From Endomychus coccineus (taxonomy: Eukaryota; Arthropoda; Insecta; Coleoptera; Endomychidae), in contig OY294068.1 in the NCBI GenBank assembly GCA_958510875.1, positions 21,184,297 through 21,248,296 on the forward strand: a stretch of DNA of 64,000 nucleotides. Reading direction: 5' to 3'. Shown here in pieces: positions 44,180 to 56,500 of the stretch (position 1 is the first letter of the stretch; the number at the start of each line of letters is the position of its first letter). A program made the position numbers and the translations under genes. Below the pieces are notes generated by a model that saw only the letters and a program-made list of their open reading frames with translations, was not told the DNA's origin and did not search any database.

Positions 44180-46854
44180 ATGCAGAACTTCACAGTAATA
44201 TTACTAGTAGCTTTGTTCGGTTTCGTATATTGCCGTCCTGATGACAAATATACCTCCAAGTACGACAACATCAACATTGACGAAATCTTGAAAAGTGATC
44301 GACTCATCAACAACTACTTCAAATGCTTGATGGGCACGCAGAAATGTACAAATGATGGAGCTGAACTTAAAGGTAAACTTACACATTGATTCAAAATATT
44401 AACTGATCTATTTGAGCAATTTTTAATATTTTATGATAATACATTTTACAATTGATAATTGTGAAATTATTAAACTCAGTCATATTATTTCCAAAGAATC
44501 CAAAAGTAGTTAAGGAATAAATAATTTCTATTATATTTTCGTTAAGGAGGAATTTAATTCTTGTTTCATTTATAAAATTATCATCATATTGACCATTCAT
44601 ACCAATAGATATATTTTTTCCTATATAAGAATTTTAATGCATAATTTTTCCGAACACATCAAATATTTGAAATGTTCTACCCAAATGCGAATCTGGCAGG
44701 ATTAGATCCTAATTTGGAAAATACAGTTGTACAGATAAAAACAATTTTGTATTTCTTTTGATTAACCAATACTTAAAATTGTCAATCATTTTTGAGAACT
44801 TCAAATCCATAACTTCCAGTTGATTCCGATGAGCAGTTGCTTGATTTCAAATTAATTATTGAATGAAAAATATTCCAATACAGTTTAAGGAATTGATCCT
44901 ATCTAAATTGTATCTATTTACAAGTTGGAATTAGTTCATTATTAATATTAGATTAAATACATTAGATATAACTTATAGCATAAGAACCATTCTTCTGAAT
45001 AATTGCCATGAACAAAAATAAATGTAACTAAAATTAAACAATATCATTAATTCACGAGAACTGTAGACGCTTAACCATGAGGAGTAGTAATCTTATAAAA
45101 ATTGTGAAATAGTATTGCGATTTGATATTTTAGTTGATATTATTCTGGAAGAATTTTCAATTTTTTTCATTAATATTATTTACTATTTATTTTTATTTAT
45201 CTGAATTATTCTTACAATAAATTTTAATTGTCACATTCATAGTCTGATAGTTTAATTACATGAATTAGTATTAACCAAGTGTAACTTCATTTGAAATCAA
45301 AAAATGGATATATTTTAATTTTTTCACCACCTCATTGACAGTTATATAAATAGGATGCAAATGATACTAAGTTTAATAATATTAACATAGAAGATATACA
45401 AAAAATTCTGTAAAATTACATTTTCTTCATATATATCATACATATTTGATTTTTCGTTAGATCATCTTTAAAAAATGGATATCTGAATTTATTTAATGAT
45501 AATTCGATTGTCAAAATTATTTATTTGTCTTAAGATTACTAAATAATATAGATAAAAACATTCTTAGGTAGTTAAATTCAATTTACAGGTTGATGCAATT
45601 ACAAAATTAGATATGTTGTATTTTCAAAAGATTCATTTGAAATTATTCATACTAAAGATAAGTTACCCTAGAGGTATTTCCAGACCTAAAAAAAATATCC
45701 TTCTGAATTGTAGATAGAATGTTTTATCATAAGCTAGAATATAACTCTAAAATATATTCGATCTTCCCTACCTTGAATCTCAACTGGTTTTGCATTATTC
45801 GAGCTTCTAAAAAATATACAGCAAGGTCAAACTTTATTGTGATTATCGTCAATCCTAATTTAGAGAAGTTGATGATATTTTAACAACTTACTATTGTTTC
45901 AATAAGCTATGAATCTGTGGAAGAAAATTCTGAAATAGCACTCTATTTTTTCCACCATCAGATGGGCATATTGATTCTTAGCAAAAAAATATACCATGCG
46001 ACTAAAGTTTAAATGTTTTTAGGAAATTTGTAAAAGGAAACACATTTAGTACGCGACGGATTTGTGTATATTTTCGAATTTAAGATCAACAGTAAATGTC
46101 AGAGCTTATCGTTGAACGTGAATGTTTTTATTGATTGTAGATTTTTTATTTCCAATTGATCACCCAAGATTAGGATTAATAACTATATATGCTGGCGTGT
46201 TATTCAAGTTTATTGAAATAGCGTTAGAAAAAATAGATGGTAGAAGCCGTTACTATATGGTAATTTATCATTATGATTAAATGAAAGAACAATCCCTTTG
46301 TTTTTATACCTTTTTTAATAGCAACATAAAAAGGTCACTATAGTTTCAACACAGAAGTGCCATTATCAAACAGATATAACATTAATTAACTAACTTTGTA
46401 TATGTTTGATAATGACACTCCTGTGTTGGACTACAGTAACGTTCTTATGTTATTATTGGAAGTGGTATAAAAATGAAATAATTGTTGTTTCACTTAATCG
46501 TGAATAGTATTAACTTTTCTAATGCTAAAGGTATGAATTCCGTCGGCTCCGTATTTTTAACGATGAGATAGATTTCATTTCTCGCAATTTTTGATAGCTT
46601 TGATGTGATATCGCTAGTGTTGACTCATTATTTTAAACTGTTTGTTATCCTTCGCAGGAGTCTTACCTGACGCATTAGCGAACGAATGCATAAAATGCAG
46701 CCAGAAACATAAAGATGCCAGCAGGAAAATCATTCGTTTCCTCATCGACAACAAACGTGATTTATGGGATCAATTAGAGAAGAAATACGACCCCACTGGT
46801 GCATACCGTAAGAAGTACGACGAACAAATCAAAAAAGAAGGACTTAAACTTTAA
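44180..46854 (+). CDS. CSP: Chemosensory protein CSP-D (OS-D/A10 family), two exons
   Basis: Exon 1 is 44180-44372 and exon 2 is 46658-46854. The donor is AAA G|GTAAAC and the acceptor TTCGCAG|GA (phase 1, intron about 2.3 kb). The 129-residue product has signal peptide [18 protein letters not shown], then [21 protein letters not shown]-x6-C (CLMGTQKC), 18 residues, C-x2-C (CIKC) and [20 protein letters not shown]. It is the sister of CSP-C: same length, same borders, similar promoter and mostly conservative changes, so the duplication is recent or the sequences are homogenised. The C-D pair likely has overlapping ligand range. Polyadenylation signal AATAAA at 46921-46926. The larger intron carries a 225-bp hairpin repeat just upstream of exon 2. 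Confidence 0.96.
46275..46499. repeat. 225-bp imperfect hairpin (MITE-like) in the CSP-D intron
   Basis: The left arm starts GATTAAATGAAAGAACAATC and the right arm ends in its imperfect inverse TTGTTGTTTCACTTAATC. Inner parts such as CAACACAGAAGTGCCATTAT pair with ATAATGACACTCCTGTGTTG around a loop of about 30 bp. No ORF. Likely a miniature inverted-repeat element. Confidence 0.7.
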
Positions 46855-47149
46855 ATACCTTCATCAAATTATTTATTGTAATAGATGTGATAGATAGTTC
46901 TAAGACTCAACATTAGATTTAATAAATTTTGCTGTTCATATTTATTTTTATTCCACTAGCATCAATGAGAATTATTAGAAAATCAAAGTTACGTCCCTTC
47001 TGAAACCATTATTGAATCAATGTGTACCCACAATAGGAATAAAATTGAGCAGAAAACACAGAATCATTCTTCATTCAGATTGATTGTTCATATAAACTTG
47101 AGTTTACCGACAGCTGTCAGACAGCTACATCGATCGTTTCGATTTCTTC

Positions 47150-48080
47150 GAATTACCCTTAGGAAGAACTGACTATCCACTTTGTTAAGGTATAGAAAGG
47201 TGAAAAAGACCAATCCTGCATGATCCACCAATTAAAAATGGAGATGAAACATGGACAAAAGCATAAAAAGCTAACATCTTGAACAGACTTCCCAGCTTAA
47301 CGAGGACGAACACAGTACTCATTGGGAAAATACTATATAGGTAGAAGATTCTATCAAAGCCGTTAGCCTAAAGGAAAGAGCAAAATTATAGAAAACATCA
47401 ACCGAATGAAAGCTCCAATGTATTATTATTATTGCTCCCACCTATAGCAACAAATTGAAAAATCTTTTAAACAGAAATATTGAAAGTACTAGAAATGATA
47501 ATCTATAAATACGGAAAATCATTCAACTAAGTCTTATGGGCCCCAATTTGCTTGCTCCCTGTAATTTTTGAAACTGATGAAACACTTATAAAAAATCGAA
47601 ACATGTCATTGATGATGACAAAAATATAATTGCAGAACATCAGTTTGGCTTCAGAGAGAGCCTATAACTCTATACACATGATCACAGGTATAATGGAAAA
47701 GTCTTGGAAGAAAAAATTTGATACGAGCTATAAATTGAGTTTTTGCCTGAATTCTCACTATTTTTCTTGATCATGCCTAATGACTGCATACAAACACCAC
47801 AAAGAGACGGCAATGATTTAGTTATGCTCAGTTAAAAAAATCAACATGTAGACTTAGCTACTGCGAATTTAATTGAATTAGGCTGAATCTGCAGATGTCA
47901 AATAGATGAGTACCATATGCAGATACACCAAAATATTTGGGTATGATATTGAACACTCAGTTACGCTGAAGAGTTTTATGTCAAAAAGAAAAAGGAAGAA
48001 TTAGAAGAAAACGTATTAGCTGGTTGGACGAGATTCCACCCTGTCTATAACAAATTTTTTGTATACATGGTCCTCCATAG
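47150..48080 (+). mobile_element. Strongly decayed LINE RT sequence
   Basis: Scattered matches only: IAEHQFGFRE (47633-47662), IHMITGIMEKSWKKKFDTSY (47677-47730), YLGMILNTQLR-like (about 47936-47968) and NVLAGWTRFHPVYNKFF (about 48010-48060). Their order fits a jockey-type RT and thumb, but almost every segment is in a different frame. Confidence 0.45.
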
Positions 48081-48089
48081 AAACATAGA

Positions 48090-48405
48090 GATGGTAGTGA
48101 AGTCGTGCATTTGGTAAAGACACTGGACTAGACAACCAGAGGGCTGGGATTGAAAATGCGCGTGAATAGTTGATCTATTGCGGAGCATCAAATCGCATTG
48201 TGTTCATCAATGATCTACTATCCTTCCACTGTTTTATATTCACATGACTATGAGACTCTGCCGGAACCAAAGTGATGTAATTGGTAAATACGATTGACTA
48301 GACATCCAGGAATGTGGATTCGAATCCCGCCTATGCTTCAATAGTTTATGTTTATTTATCTTCATAATCCAGAAAATGTAATTCTATATTTCTTAATACT
48401 AAAGC
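48090..48405 (+). mobile_element. tRNA-related SINE, copy 3, possibly dimeric
   Basis: The body matches copy 2: CATCAAATCGCATTGTG, GATCTACTATCCTTCCACTG, ACCAAAGTGATGTAATTGG, GACTAGACATCCAGG, box B GGATTCGAATCC (48316-48327), CGCCTATGCTTCAATAG. Directly upstream (48095-48165) is a second tRNA-like unit, TGAAGTCGTGCATTTGGTAA with CTGGACTAGACAACCAGAGG and GGGATTGAAAATGC, missing in copies 1 and 2. Confidence 0.68.
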
Positions 48406-48996
48406 ATTATCTAAGGCACTCGTACGGAATATACCAAGAGCCGGTGCTGCATTACATGCCAGGAGATATTGAGTCCGTTGTCGGAAACGAAAAATGCCAG
48501 ATCTACTGGTATTACCCGTTTGATACCGTCAGGTTCATACAAGCAGATAGGCCTGACGTTGTTCTCCTCGATAAACTAAGCAAGACTGTGTATGTATTCT
48601 GCTCCTGCAGAGAAGAATAGTCTTGAACGAGGAAGAAAAATGGACAAAATATCAAGATGTCTTGTTCGAGCTCCGCACGCTATACCCAGGCCACAAGGTC
48701 GTATTAGTTGTACTGACCATCGATGTTTTGGGCGGAATTCGGTCTTTGCTGTGTTCGAACTTGAATATCATTCTGGCCTGCAAGAACTCGGTGCAGATCT
48801 TGATAGACCGGATGAAAAAAGCAGTCATTCTGGGTTCAATGAGAATACTTGGTGCATATGATTTAGGAACCTGAAGCTACTCATCGACCGGCGGGGAGGA
48901 GTATCTTCGGTTAACCGACTTCTGGGTTTTCTGGCGCGACTGCTACGATGCCGTCGGAGTTCGCAGAGCCCCGACCAGGTTTTGATGTAAAAAAAA
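48400..48996 (+). mobile_element. LINE C-terminal segment with nuclease-like 'RPDVVLLDK' region
   Basis: 48348-48620 reads PVLHYMPGDIESVVGNEKCQ, IYWYYPFDTVRFIQADRPDV then VLLDKLSKTVYVF. After a frameshift 48623-48874 reads EEKWTKYQDVLFELRTLYPG, KVVLVVLTIDVLGGIRSLL and MKKAVILGSMRILGAYDL. From general knowledge an (A)NRPDIVLLDK block followed by EK..KY.dL..E occurs downstream of RT in many insect non-LTR ORFs, often annotated R2-like, and looks like a PD-(D/E)xK nuclease core. 3' end TTTTGATGTAAAAAAAATAC. Confidence 0.6.
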
Positions 48997-49350
48997 TACT
49001 ATCATATAATTATCTGTAATCTGCACATACATCGGTTATGAATGAAATATTATTCAATTATTTCCTATGTTAATATTATACCCTCTCACGTTTATTCCAA
49101 ACCATCAATCTTCTTTGAATAGAACAAGAAATTACGTTCATTAATACCAATTTCTTCATTATCAATGTTATAATTGCATAGTCAAGAACGAATACATGTA
49201 TTTATCATGCGTCAATTACAAATTGTGAATGTTTCATTTCCGTTACAAATACAGCATCAATTAAAGATTTAATGCATCGATAGTACATATAAGAGGATTT
49301 TTTATGAATGATTCAATTTATTACGCAAATAAAATTTCTCAGCAACAAAA

Positions 49351-51823
49351 ATGAATAGTTTCGTGCTTGTTTTGTTTTTTTCCATAAGCTTTTCAGCTAT
49401 TCCGTATTGCTGTTCTATCAAACTTCACAAACTTGAAAGTATCGAAATCGACGAAATTTTGAAAAATGATGCTCTCGTACAAGAGTACATAGACTGTTTT
49501 TTAGATAAAATAGTGTGTACTGAAGATAAGCAAGAACTAAAAGGTGAGGAAATTTTAAGCTAACATTAATTCATTTCATCATTTAAAGCATTTCAACAAC
49601 TAGTGAAAACAAACGGATTTACCTCTGCGCTCTTCGGAATGCAAATCGTGCTATTATCATTCACCGCCAGCTATTTTTCAATTCCACCATCAAAGAGGAC
49701 CATCATTATTATTATGTATTAACTCAATGAAATTATCTTTCGTTGTACCAAAATAAACTACAGCGCCACATTAAAACAGTGGCTGCGAGTAAGGCGCATC
49801 GGCTTGCTGGTCTGGGCCAATGGGTCGGCGCGTCCGTGCTTCACGGTCATGGCAAAATTTGGGATTGGGCTTCTGGAAGCTGCCCGATCCTCCCAATTGA
49901 GCAGAATGCGACAGACACCGGACGTCCTCGTAACCCAGTGAACGGAATGGAAGAATAAGGACACCGGACCTGTTAGACCAGGGGGCTTCATGTGGTTCAC
50001 GGACGTATCCAAGACTGGAAAATCTAGCGGAAAGGAGCTTTCAGTTGCCCTAGGTGTTCACGCAACAATTTTCCAGACAGAGGTTCGAGACCTGTATCCT
50101 GGAAAACCTGAGGCTGCACTACCTAGATAGGCGGCTATGTATCTGCACTGACAGCCGAGCGACTCTGGGTGAATCCCGTACTTGTTGTTACTACTAGGCT
50201 TGTTTTGGAATTCAGGAAGACCCTGGCAGAATTACCCAAAAGCAACAACCTTCACCTAGTACGAGTAATGGCCCACCTTGAGATAAAATGAAGCGAAGTG
50301 GCCGAACGTGGTTCTCTAGGCGCCACTAGCCTCTATTCAGCGATTGGAATCTCATTAACCATTACGCGCCACGTTCATAGAAAGCTACTGGATAGACAGT
50401 AGATTCCGGTATGAGGCAGGGGAATTTCCACATCGAGGAGGTCTCGTTCTCAAGCTCGAAAATCATTCTCTGTATGAGCAGAAGAGGATTTAAACCGGTG
50501 ACAGGAATCCTTACAGGACACTACCATCTGAATAAACATCTACACTAAATGATAGTTTATGATCCAGGTTGTAGTAGATATGGAGCGTTAGACGTAACAT
50601 TCTCTCATATCCTTGTAGAATATCCAGCACCAGCTTCTCTTAGGCTACAACTCCATGGCAATGCATACGTGCCGCCTGAGGCCATCAGTCCATCCAGAAT
50701 CGTAGATTTCGGCGCTGTCTTAGCTGTGCTGGACTGAGGGGCACACAATGAACCCAATCAAGCGATCTATGTGCTCCGGCTTTCTTCTTGATTGATTGGT
50801 TGATTGATGCTTCACTGTGGAAGCACTGTTACTTATCACTATCTCATTCCTGGAATGTACTGTTGATAATAATAATAATAATCAATGATTTCATCATAAA
50901 AGCCTCACTACCTTCACAGAGTAAGTACAATTATTGTATCACCGATGAATCATAGAAGACTCTATCTAATGATTTTACCAATAAGCCATAGCAATTAGAC
51001 CTAACTTTCACCTTCTTCGAGTGTGGAAAAATTCGTTGAAGAACTGTCATCCACATCTCTTTCCTCATCTTTCCTTCATTATTACTATACTTTTGCGAAC
51101 CATTCCTTTGGAAAATTGTTCTACCACGTGGTGTTAATATGTTGGTATTTAACTGAAAATTAGTTTTATTCTCATTTTGACTATTGAATCCTTGAATAAA
51201 ATATGTAATGACCGGAAAATGACTTGAAATAATCGCATATTCACCAAATGCACAAATTTTCTATTTAAGTTTTGCTATCAGTTTTCTTCCTTTTTTTTTA
51301 TACTTGAACAACACGGAAATGAAATCTATAATGTTCAAAGAACATCGTGTGAGCCAGCGGTGGAATGTTGGGAGAGGAAATAATTATTCAATTGTTTCTT
51401 GAAGGTTGGAGGCATAGGGAATGAAAAGGAAAATGTTTTTGAATCCGAATAAAATATATGGACTAGATAGTTTCTCAAAAACTAACAGATTTCGCTCTCG
51501 ATTCCAACTAGCGCTGACTTGAACGATAGTTGTCTTGGCAACCCTCATACCTGGTCACGTGACTGTACTCGTTCGACGATATCTTTCGAACGTGTCGCGA
51601 CACTATTGCTTCTATTGACCACAATAGAGGCCTATGATAATAATTTAAATGTTCTTGCATTCAAGATTTGATCCCAGATATAGTGACAACAGGATGTGAA
51701 ACCTGCAACGCAAGTCATTTGGAGCTGCTCACCAAAGTGACAAATTATCTAATGGACCACAGAAAGGACGAATGGAAACAACTCGGTGACAAATATGGTA
51801 AATGGTTTATTGGTGACAATTGA
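49351..51823 (+). CDS. CSP: Chemosensory protein CSP-E, divergent, short C-terminus
   Basis: Exon 1 is 49351-49543 and exon 2 is 51666-51823. The donor is AAA G|GTGAGG and the acceptor TTCAAG|AT (phase 1, intron about 2.1 kb with a LINE). The 116-residue product has signal peptide MNSFVLVLFFSISFSAIPYC, then IEIDEILKNDALVQEYIDCF, C-x6-C (CFLDKIVC), 18 residues, C-x2-C (CETC), TKVTNYLMDHRKDEWKQLGD and KYGKWFIGDN-stop. The usual N-terminal YTTKYDN is replaced by IKLHKLES and an extra Cys pair (CC) sits at the signal end. The protein stops where others have KYDPTGEYRKKY. The sequence KYG|GTAAAT could be a donor for a third exon, but no downstream exon with the expected DP..Y was found. Core cysteines are intact, so it is probably real; the 3' end is uncertain. 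Confidence 0.8.
49750..50820 (+). mobile_element. RNase H-type LINE, 3' half, in the CSP-E intron
   Basis: KDTGPVRPGGFMWFTDVSKT then GKSSGKELSVALGVH (49965-50070) is the RNase H start. CTDSRATLGESRT-like (about 50140) and AELPKSNNLHLVRVMAHLE (about 50225-50285) follow. The tail reads GHYHLNKHLHLM and DVTFSHILVEYPAPASLRLQ (50514-50660), and the end is TTGATTGATTGGTTGATTGA at about 50790-50810. Same family as 14815-15370. Confidence 0.75.
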
Positions 51824-51829
51824 TGCTCT

Positions 51830-53555
51830 CCACATGTACAACTTTTCATAATGTATCTTCACAAAAATTAGATAAATACAGTTTGCATTCTATGGTTTGT
51901 TGTTTTTTTATCAGCTCGATTCTCGATACATATTCATACACTCAAAACATTATTGTGTTACAATTTCGATTACTCGTGTTTCTGTTCGTTTCGGCGACGT
52001 AGGAATTTTTGATTGAAATTGGTGCGATAAGTGCTGATACAATCAGTTTTAAGCAACCCCGTTTTAGACATTGATACGTGTACTGATGATGGTCGTGAGA
52101 CCGAAACGTACGTAATTCATATTTAACCTGCACAAAAGACCGAAATTCTCATTTCAAGATTCAAAAGACCTTATCGATGTGACAGCAGGTTATATTATAG
52201 TGTAAATAATTTCGAAAGACAACCTGACAGCAGTAGGTGTCGTCATGATCTATTTTAACATAGAATATGTTTTTACGGAGGACCTAATTGATGGAAAGCC
52301 ATACGCGAGAACCGTTACGTGAATTCGTAACAGGTCGAGACCAATAGGCTCCTCTTCTAATACCAGCGCCGAGCGAGCGCGGAAACAACCGAGCGTAGAG
52401 GAGTGTATACGTGACTGTTACCACATTCATATAAGACAGTCTACTGAGGACGCGGACCTTGTTCAGAATTATCAATTTATTCTTTTTTATTTGTTGGGAA
52501 GGAAGAACATTGAACATGTTCTATGTTATTCGTTTTTATCTAATGAAAACAGTACATTTTATGTCTTTATTCTATGGTACATTTTGACAGTTCATGTGAC
52601 AGTACAAAACTAGGTTATCAATTGAGTCATCGCTAAATTCAACATGCCAGCAGGTGTAAGTATGGAACATAGAGTTGTGAAATACATTATATTTTACTAA
52701 CAAAAGTTAGGGAAATGACAGGATCAATTGATCACAGTTTTTTACAATATTCATATATTTCAAGCTTATCATAAATTCAAAGGAAGGTTATTATGAATAA
52801 GAAACAGTTCTATGAATAATTTGTTTGTATAACTGTCGAATGATCTGAAAACCCCAACTATTTTATATTCTGTTCATATGCAATGCTTTTCATTACATAT
52901 AAGATACAATCTATGCTACTAACTGAAGAACAATAAATCTAAGGCCACATTGTGCGTCATAGAGAAATAAAACAAATAGAAAATATTAAAACATCACTTT
53001 AATTTGTGTGTTCAACCGTTTATACTCACGTCAAAACTGCCTACAATTAGAGACTATTTCAATTCAATTTTATTATCCGTAAGTATCCTAAATGCAAACA
53101 AACTCACACGATTCAACAATGTTGTCTCATCTGCATGGAGTACATACTACCCTATTTTTGGTACTACTTTGTTCAATTGAAAGTAGGAGCTCCAGCAACT
53201 AGATTCTAGAGTTAATTATTCCTAATTTTCTCATCAGATCTTCATATTAAAAACATAAAGCCAATAACTGTCTGTGATATCGAAATAAACAGGATTCAAC
53301 CTTCACGTTGCAATAATTCTTCACTTAATTAATCCTCAGACTAAATTTCTGAGAATTAATCAATGTTCCCAGAATCTATGTCTGAAGGATCGAAGAGCTT
53401 CAGATCAAGAGTACTTATGTCAGAACAAAATAATTTATTAGCTGTCATCTGCTTCTGCTTTTAAAATTCATTAAAATTGTTGTTTATTTGCAACTAGTAC
53501 TTAATCATCAAATTAGAGATATTCGTATTTAGCTTCAATATAGCTGTGAAATTAT
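51830..53555. other. Spacer between CSP-E and the ODF3-like gene
   Basis: No coding sequence recognised. A Penelope-type hairpin cassette lies at 52083-52107 (CTGATGATGGTC, loop, GACCGAAAC). A GC-richer patch with GCGCCGAGCGAGCGCGG is at about 52370. Before the gene, 51592-51603 (in the CSP-E intron) is a perfect 12-bp palindrome GTGTCGCGACAC. Confidence 0.4.
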
Positions 53556-53561
53556 TGAAAA

Positions 53562-56500
53562 ATGGTTACCGAAAATCCCGATTATTCTGGAAGTCCAAGA
53601 GTTGGTATGTACAAATCTCGTTTCCATTACTCTTCAAAGCCAGCGCTGTGAATGACATAAAATTAACTTTTTTCTTAAAATGTTTTGACTTTATCAGTGG
53701 ATGAATTAGTTTTAAATGACTGTGGTTAACCTTCTTGTAGTAGCCCAGGGATATGAGACTGCCTACAGATGTAATGAATCGTGAAGCTTATTGTGGTAAC
53801 AATAATAATTTGTCACTCCAGCTATTTTTCGTAACGTAACATTTGCACACTCTGTTGAGATTTTAATATCGTGTGGCTTACGTGAAAGATTTTTGAACAC
53901 TTTACGGTCTGAGAAACCGGCGTGATTGCTAGAGTAACGCACGAAGATGACTAATAATCATGTTCTACAACATATTGAATATTACCAGGGTGATTTACAG
54001 AGATCAAATTTAATGGTCAGAATAATCCCGACATTAATATTTTGAGGAGAAATTCTCTAACGGAACTTTCAACTGGATAGATGAAACCACATTTTCCACT
54101 ACGCTGTGGCATGACTAACCTTCCGTGGAATTTGAAATTAAGACTTTATCTAATGTAGCATGGAATTCTCATTCTCTTTTCATCAACTCCAATCTTGATT
54201 GTAATGAAACATTTCGGGTAAACCTTTGGCTTACTGGAAATCTGTTATGGTAAAAATATTTGCATGCGCAGTAGCGTGTATTAAATTTGATGATAATCAG
54301 TAGACATACAGAAACGAACTATCAAAATGGACGTTGTGATCTGACATTCAGAAATGTCATAATGATACTGATGAGGAAATAATTACTGAGAATAAATGCA
54401 GGAAACACTAACGGAAGTAGCAATAAATATTTGGACTGATATCCCTTCTAGACTATTATCCCTGTTTCATTTACTTTTCTGATAAAAAGTTTCATCAAAT
54501 ACTTGTCATAATGACCATTCAACTATCTTTTTTATCCGTCACTAGGACCCGGACCAGCAAAGTACCAACTTCCAACAACTGTAGGTCATGCAAATCATGA
54601 CGGTACCAGACATAGAAGTCCTAGTTATTCTATGGGCTCACGATTACCGGGTATCTTCTGCGATTCCAATTTACGCTCCATAAGTCCAGGACCAAAATAT
54701 GCTGTGGGCCATCTAACGAAATATGGGAAAATTAACGTTCCAGTACTCGCTTATTATCCCCGAGTATCACGTGAGTATGAAAACTCGAATTCCGAATTTC
54801 ACGTACATCTTATGCAATTGCCATCAGAAAGACATATCTTGAAACTTTACTTAGTAATCATGAGTTTGCGTTGGTTTCTCGGAAGAAACTTCTTCAAGTG
54901 CTAGATGTATTTATCGCTTCACTGTTTACGGGGAGTTTTCTTTTACCATATACTAGGATTTAGGCTCTCAGTTAATGGAATGATGTTGTACACCAAAAAG
55001 TGCAAGGCGGTCAGCCCCAAAGGGACTTTCTTTCTTTGGAGTGGAACTAAAACTCACCAACTGAGCTGGAAAGGACTGCCAGATGAAGGTCAATGCCCAA
55101 TGAAGCTACAACATATCAGCAATTCAAAGCCTTGAGACTCTGAAAGAGGGGTCGAGTCATACTCGAGGAAAAATCTACGCCCAATTTGATGAGGCCGACT
55201 AGGGATAGGGTAGCAATACATTTTGGAGTGGGCTGAATCTCTGCTCCACGAAGGAGCAGAGAGAGAGAGAGTTGCGGGGTGTACCGCAGTACGGAAAGCG
55301 TCAAGCGCCAGGAAAAATATGTCATCGTCTTCAAAGACAAGGCCATCTTGGAAAGCGCGACGGCTCCAAAATAGCTAGATGAAATTACATCAAGGCTGGT
55401 GATGGAGTGTCGTACAGCCTTGAAGGAAATATCATAAAAAAATCAAGTGCCCCTGTTCTGGGTTTCAGAATATGTCGATATCAGGGGTCACAAAGAAGCA
55501 GATCGACTTGCCGGGGAGGCTGCGGAGTACGCTCCTAACGTTAAAAAACCAATAACTTAATACCACATTTGCATTTGAGGGAGTGTGTTCCCAATTGCAA
55601 ATATCGCAAACACTAGAGCGAGGTGAGCAGATGTTGGCAAAAAGTCTTGCTGCCATAAGAGGCTAAGCAAGAACAATAGAAGCCCTGAAACGTAATAGGT
55701 GAGGCATAGGCCTACTCACCAGTATTTATCCCCCACATGGGTGTCTGAAATACCAGCGAGCAAAAAATTAATCATAATGTAGACCAAGGCTGTAGGCTAT
55801 GCGAAAAGGGGAGGAATCCTCTGTCCATATCCCCTACCCATCTCCTAACAAACATCAGGTGGCATGCTTCGGAGCGATAACCTTGGTTCTTGTAGTATAT
55901 AGACTGATTAGTGTGTTTATGTGGTGACATTTGAGGTAATTTCTTGGGTCAGTTCCATCATGGCAACGGTCTCTGGAGATTTGGTCAAACTATCGGGCGT
56001 TTTTAGAGTGCCATAATCATTGACCTTCTATGGTTATACGTCCCCGACTCCTTATGTGTGACTGACTCAAGCAAACTACTGCAGATCGCTGTTCCGGAGA
56101 ATACGAATGACGCAATACATGTAATACTTGAAGGTCTATGGACAGGAGAAGTATCCATTTTCAAAATTAATTCATATCAAATAATTGGTTTCTGCAAGTG
56201 TGAGTTCATATTAATATTTATATTTATATGATTTATTCCTCACAATCCATTTCAATCGATCCGTACTACCAGGTTTCGAGGTTATTACACCGCATCTTCA
56301 GGTATATCTAAGAAATGGATATTCAGGAAGCTTACTGGTTATTAAGACATGGAATGAAATTTTACACATTAACTTGAAATTGTTAAATGAAACCATATGA
56401 TTTGGAAATAAATTTTATATATTGAATTCATTTTCTATATATACCCTGTAGTACGGATGGTTTAAAATGGATTGTGAGAATTAAACCATATAAACACAAC

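Noticed and set aside
53390..53440. Possible third exon of CSP-E after CTTCAG (reading DQEYLCQNKIIY-stop)
   Set aside because: Phase and acceptor fit, but the peptide lacks the expected DP.G.Y..KY pattern, so it is too weak to annotate.
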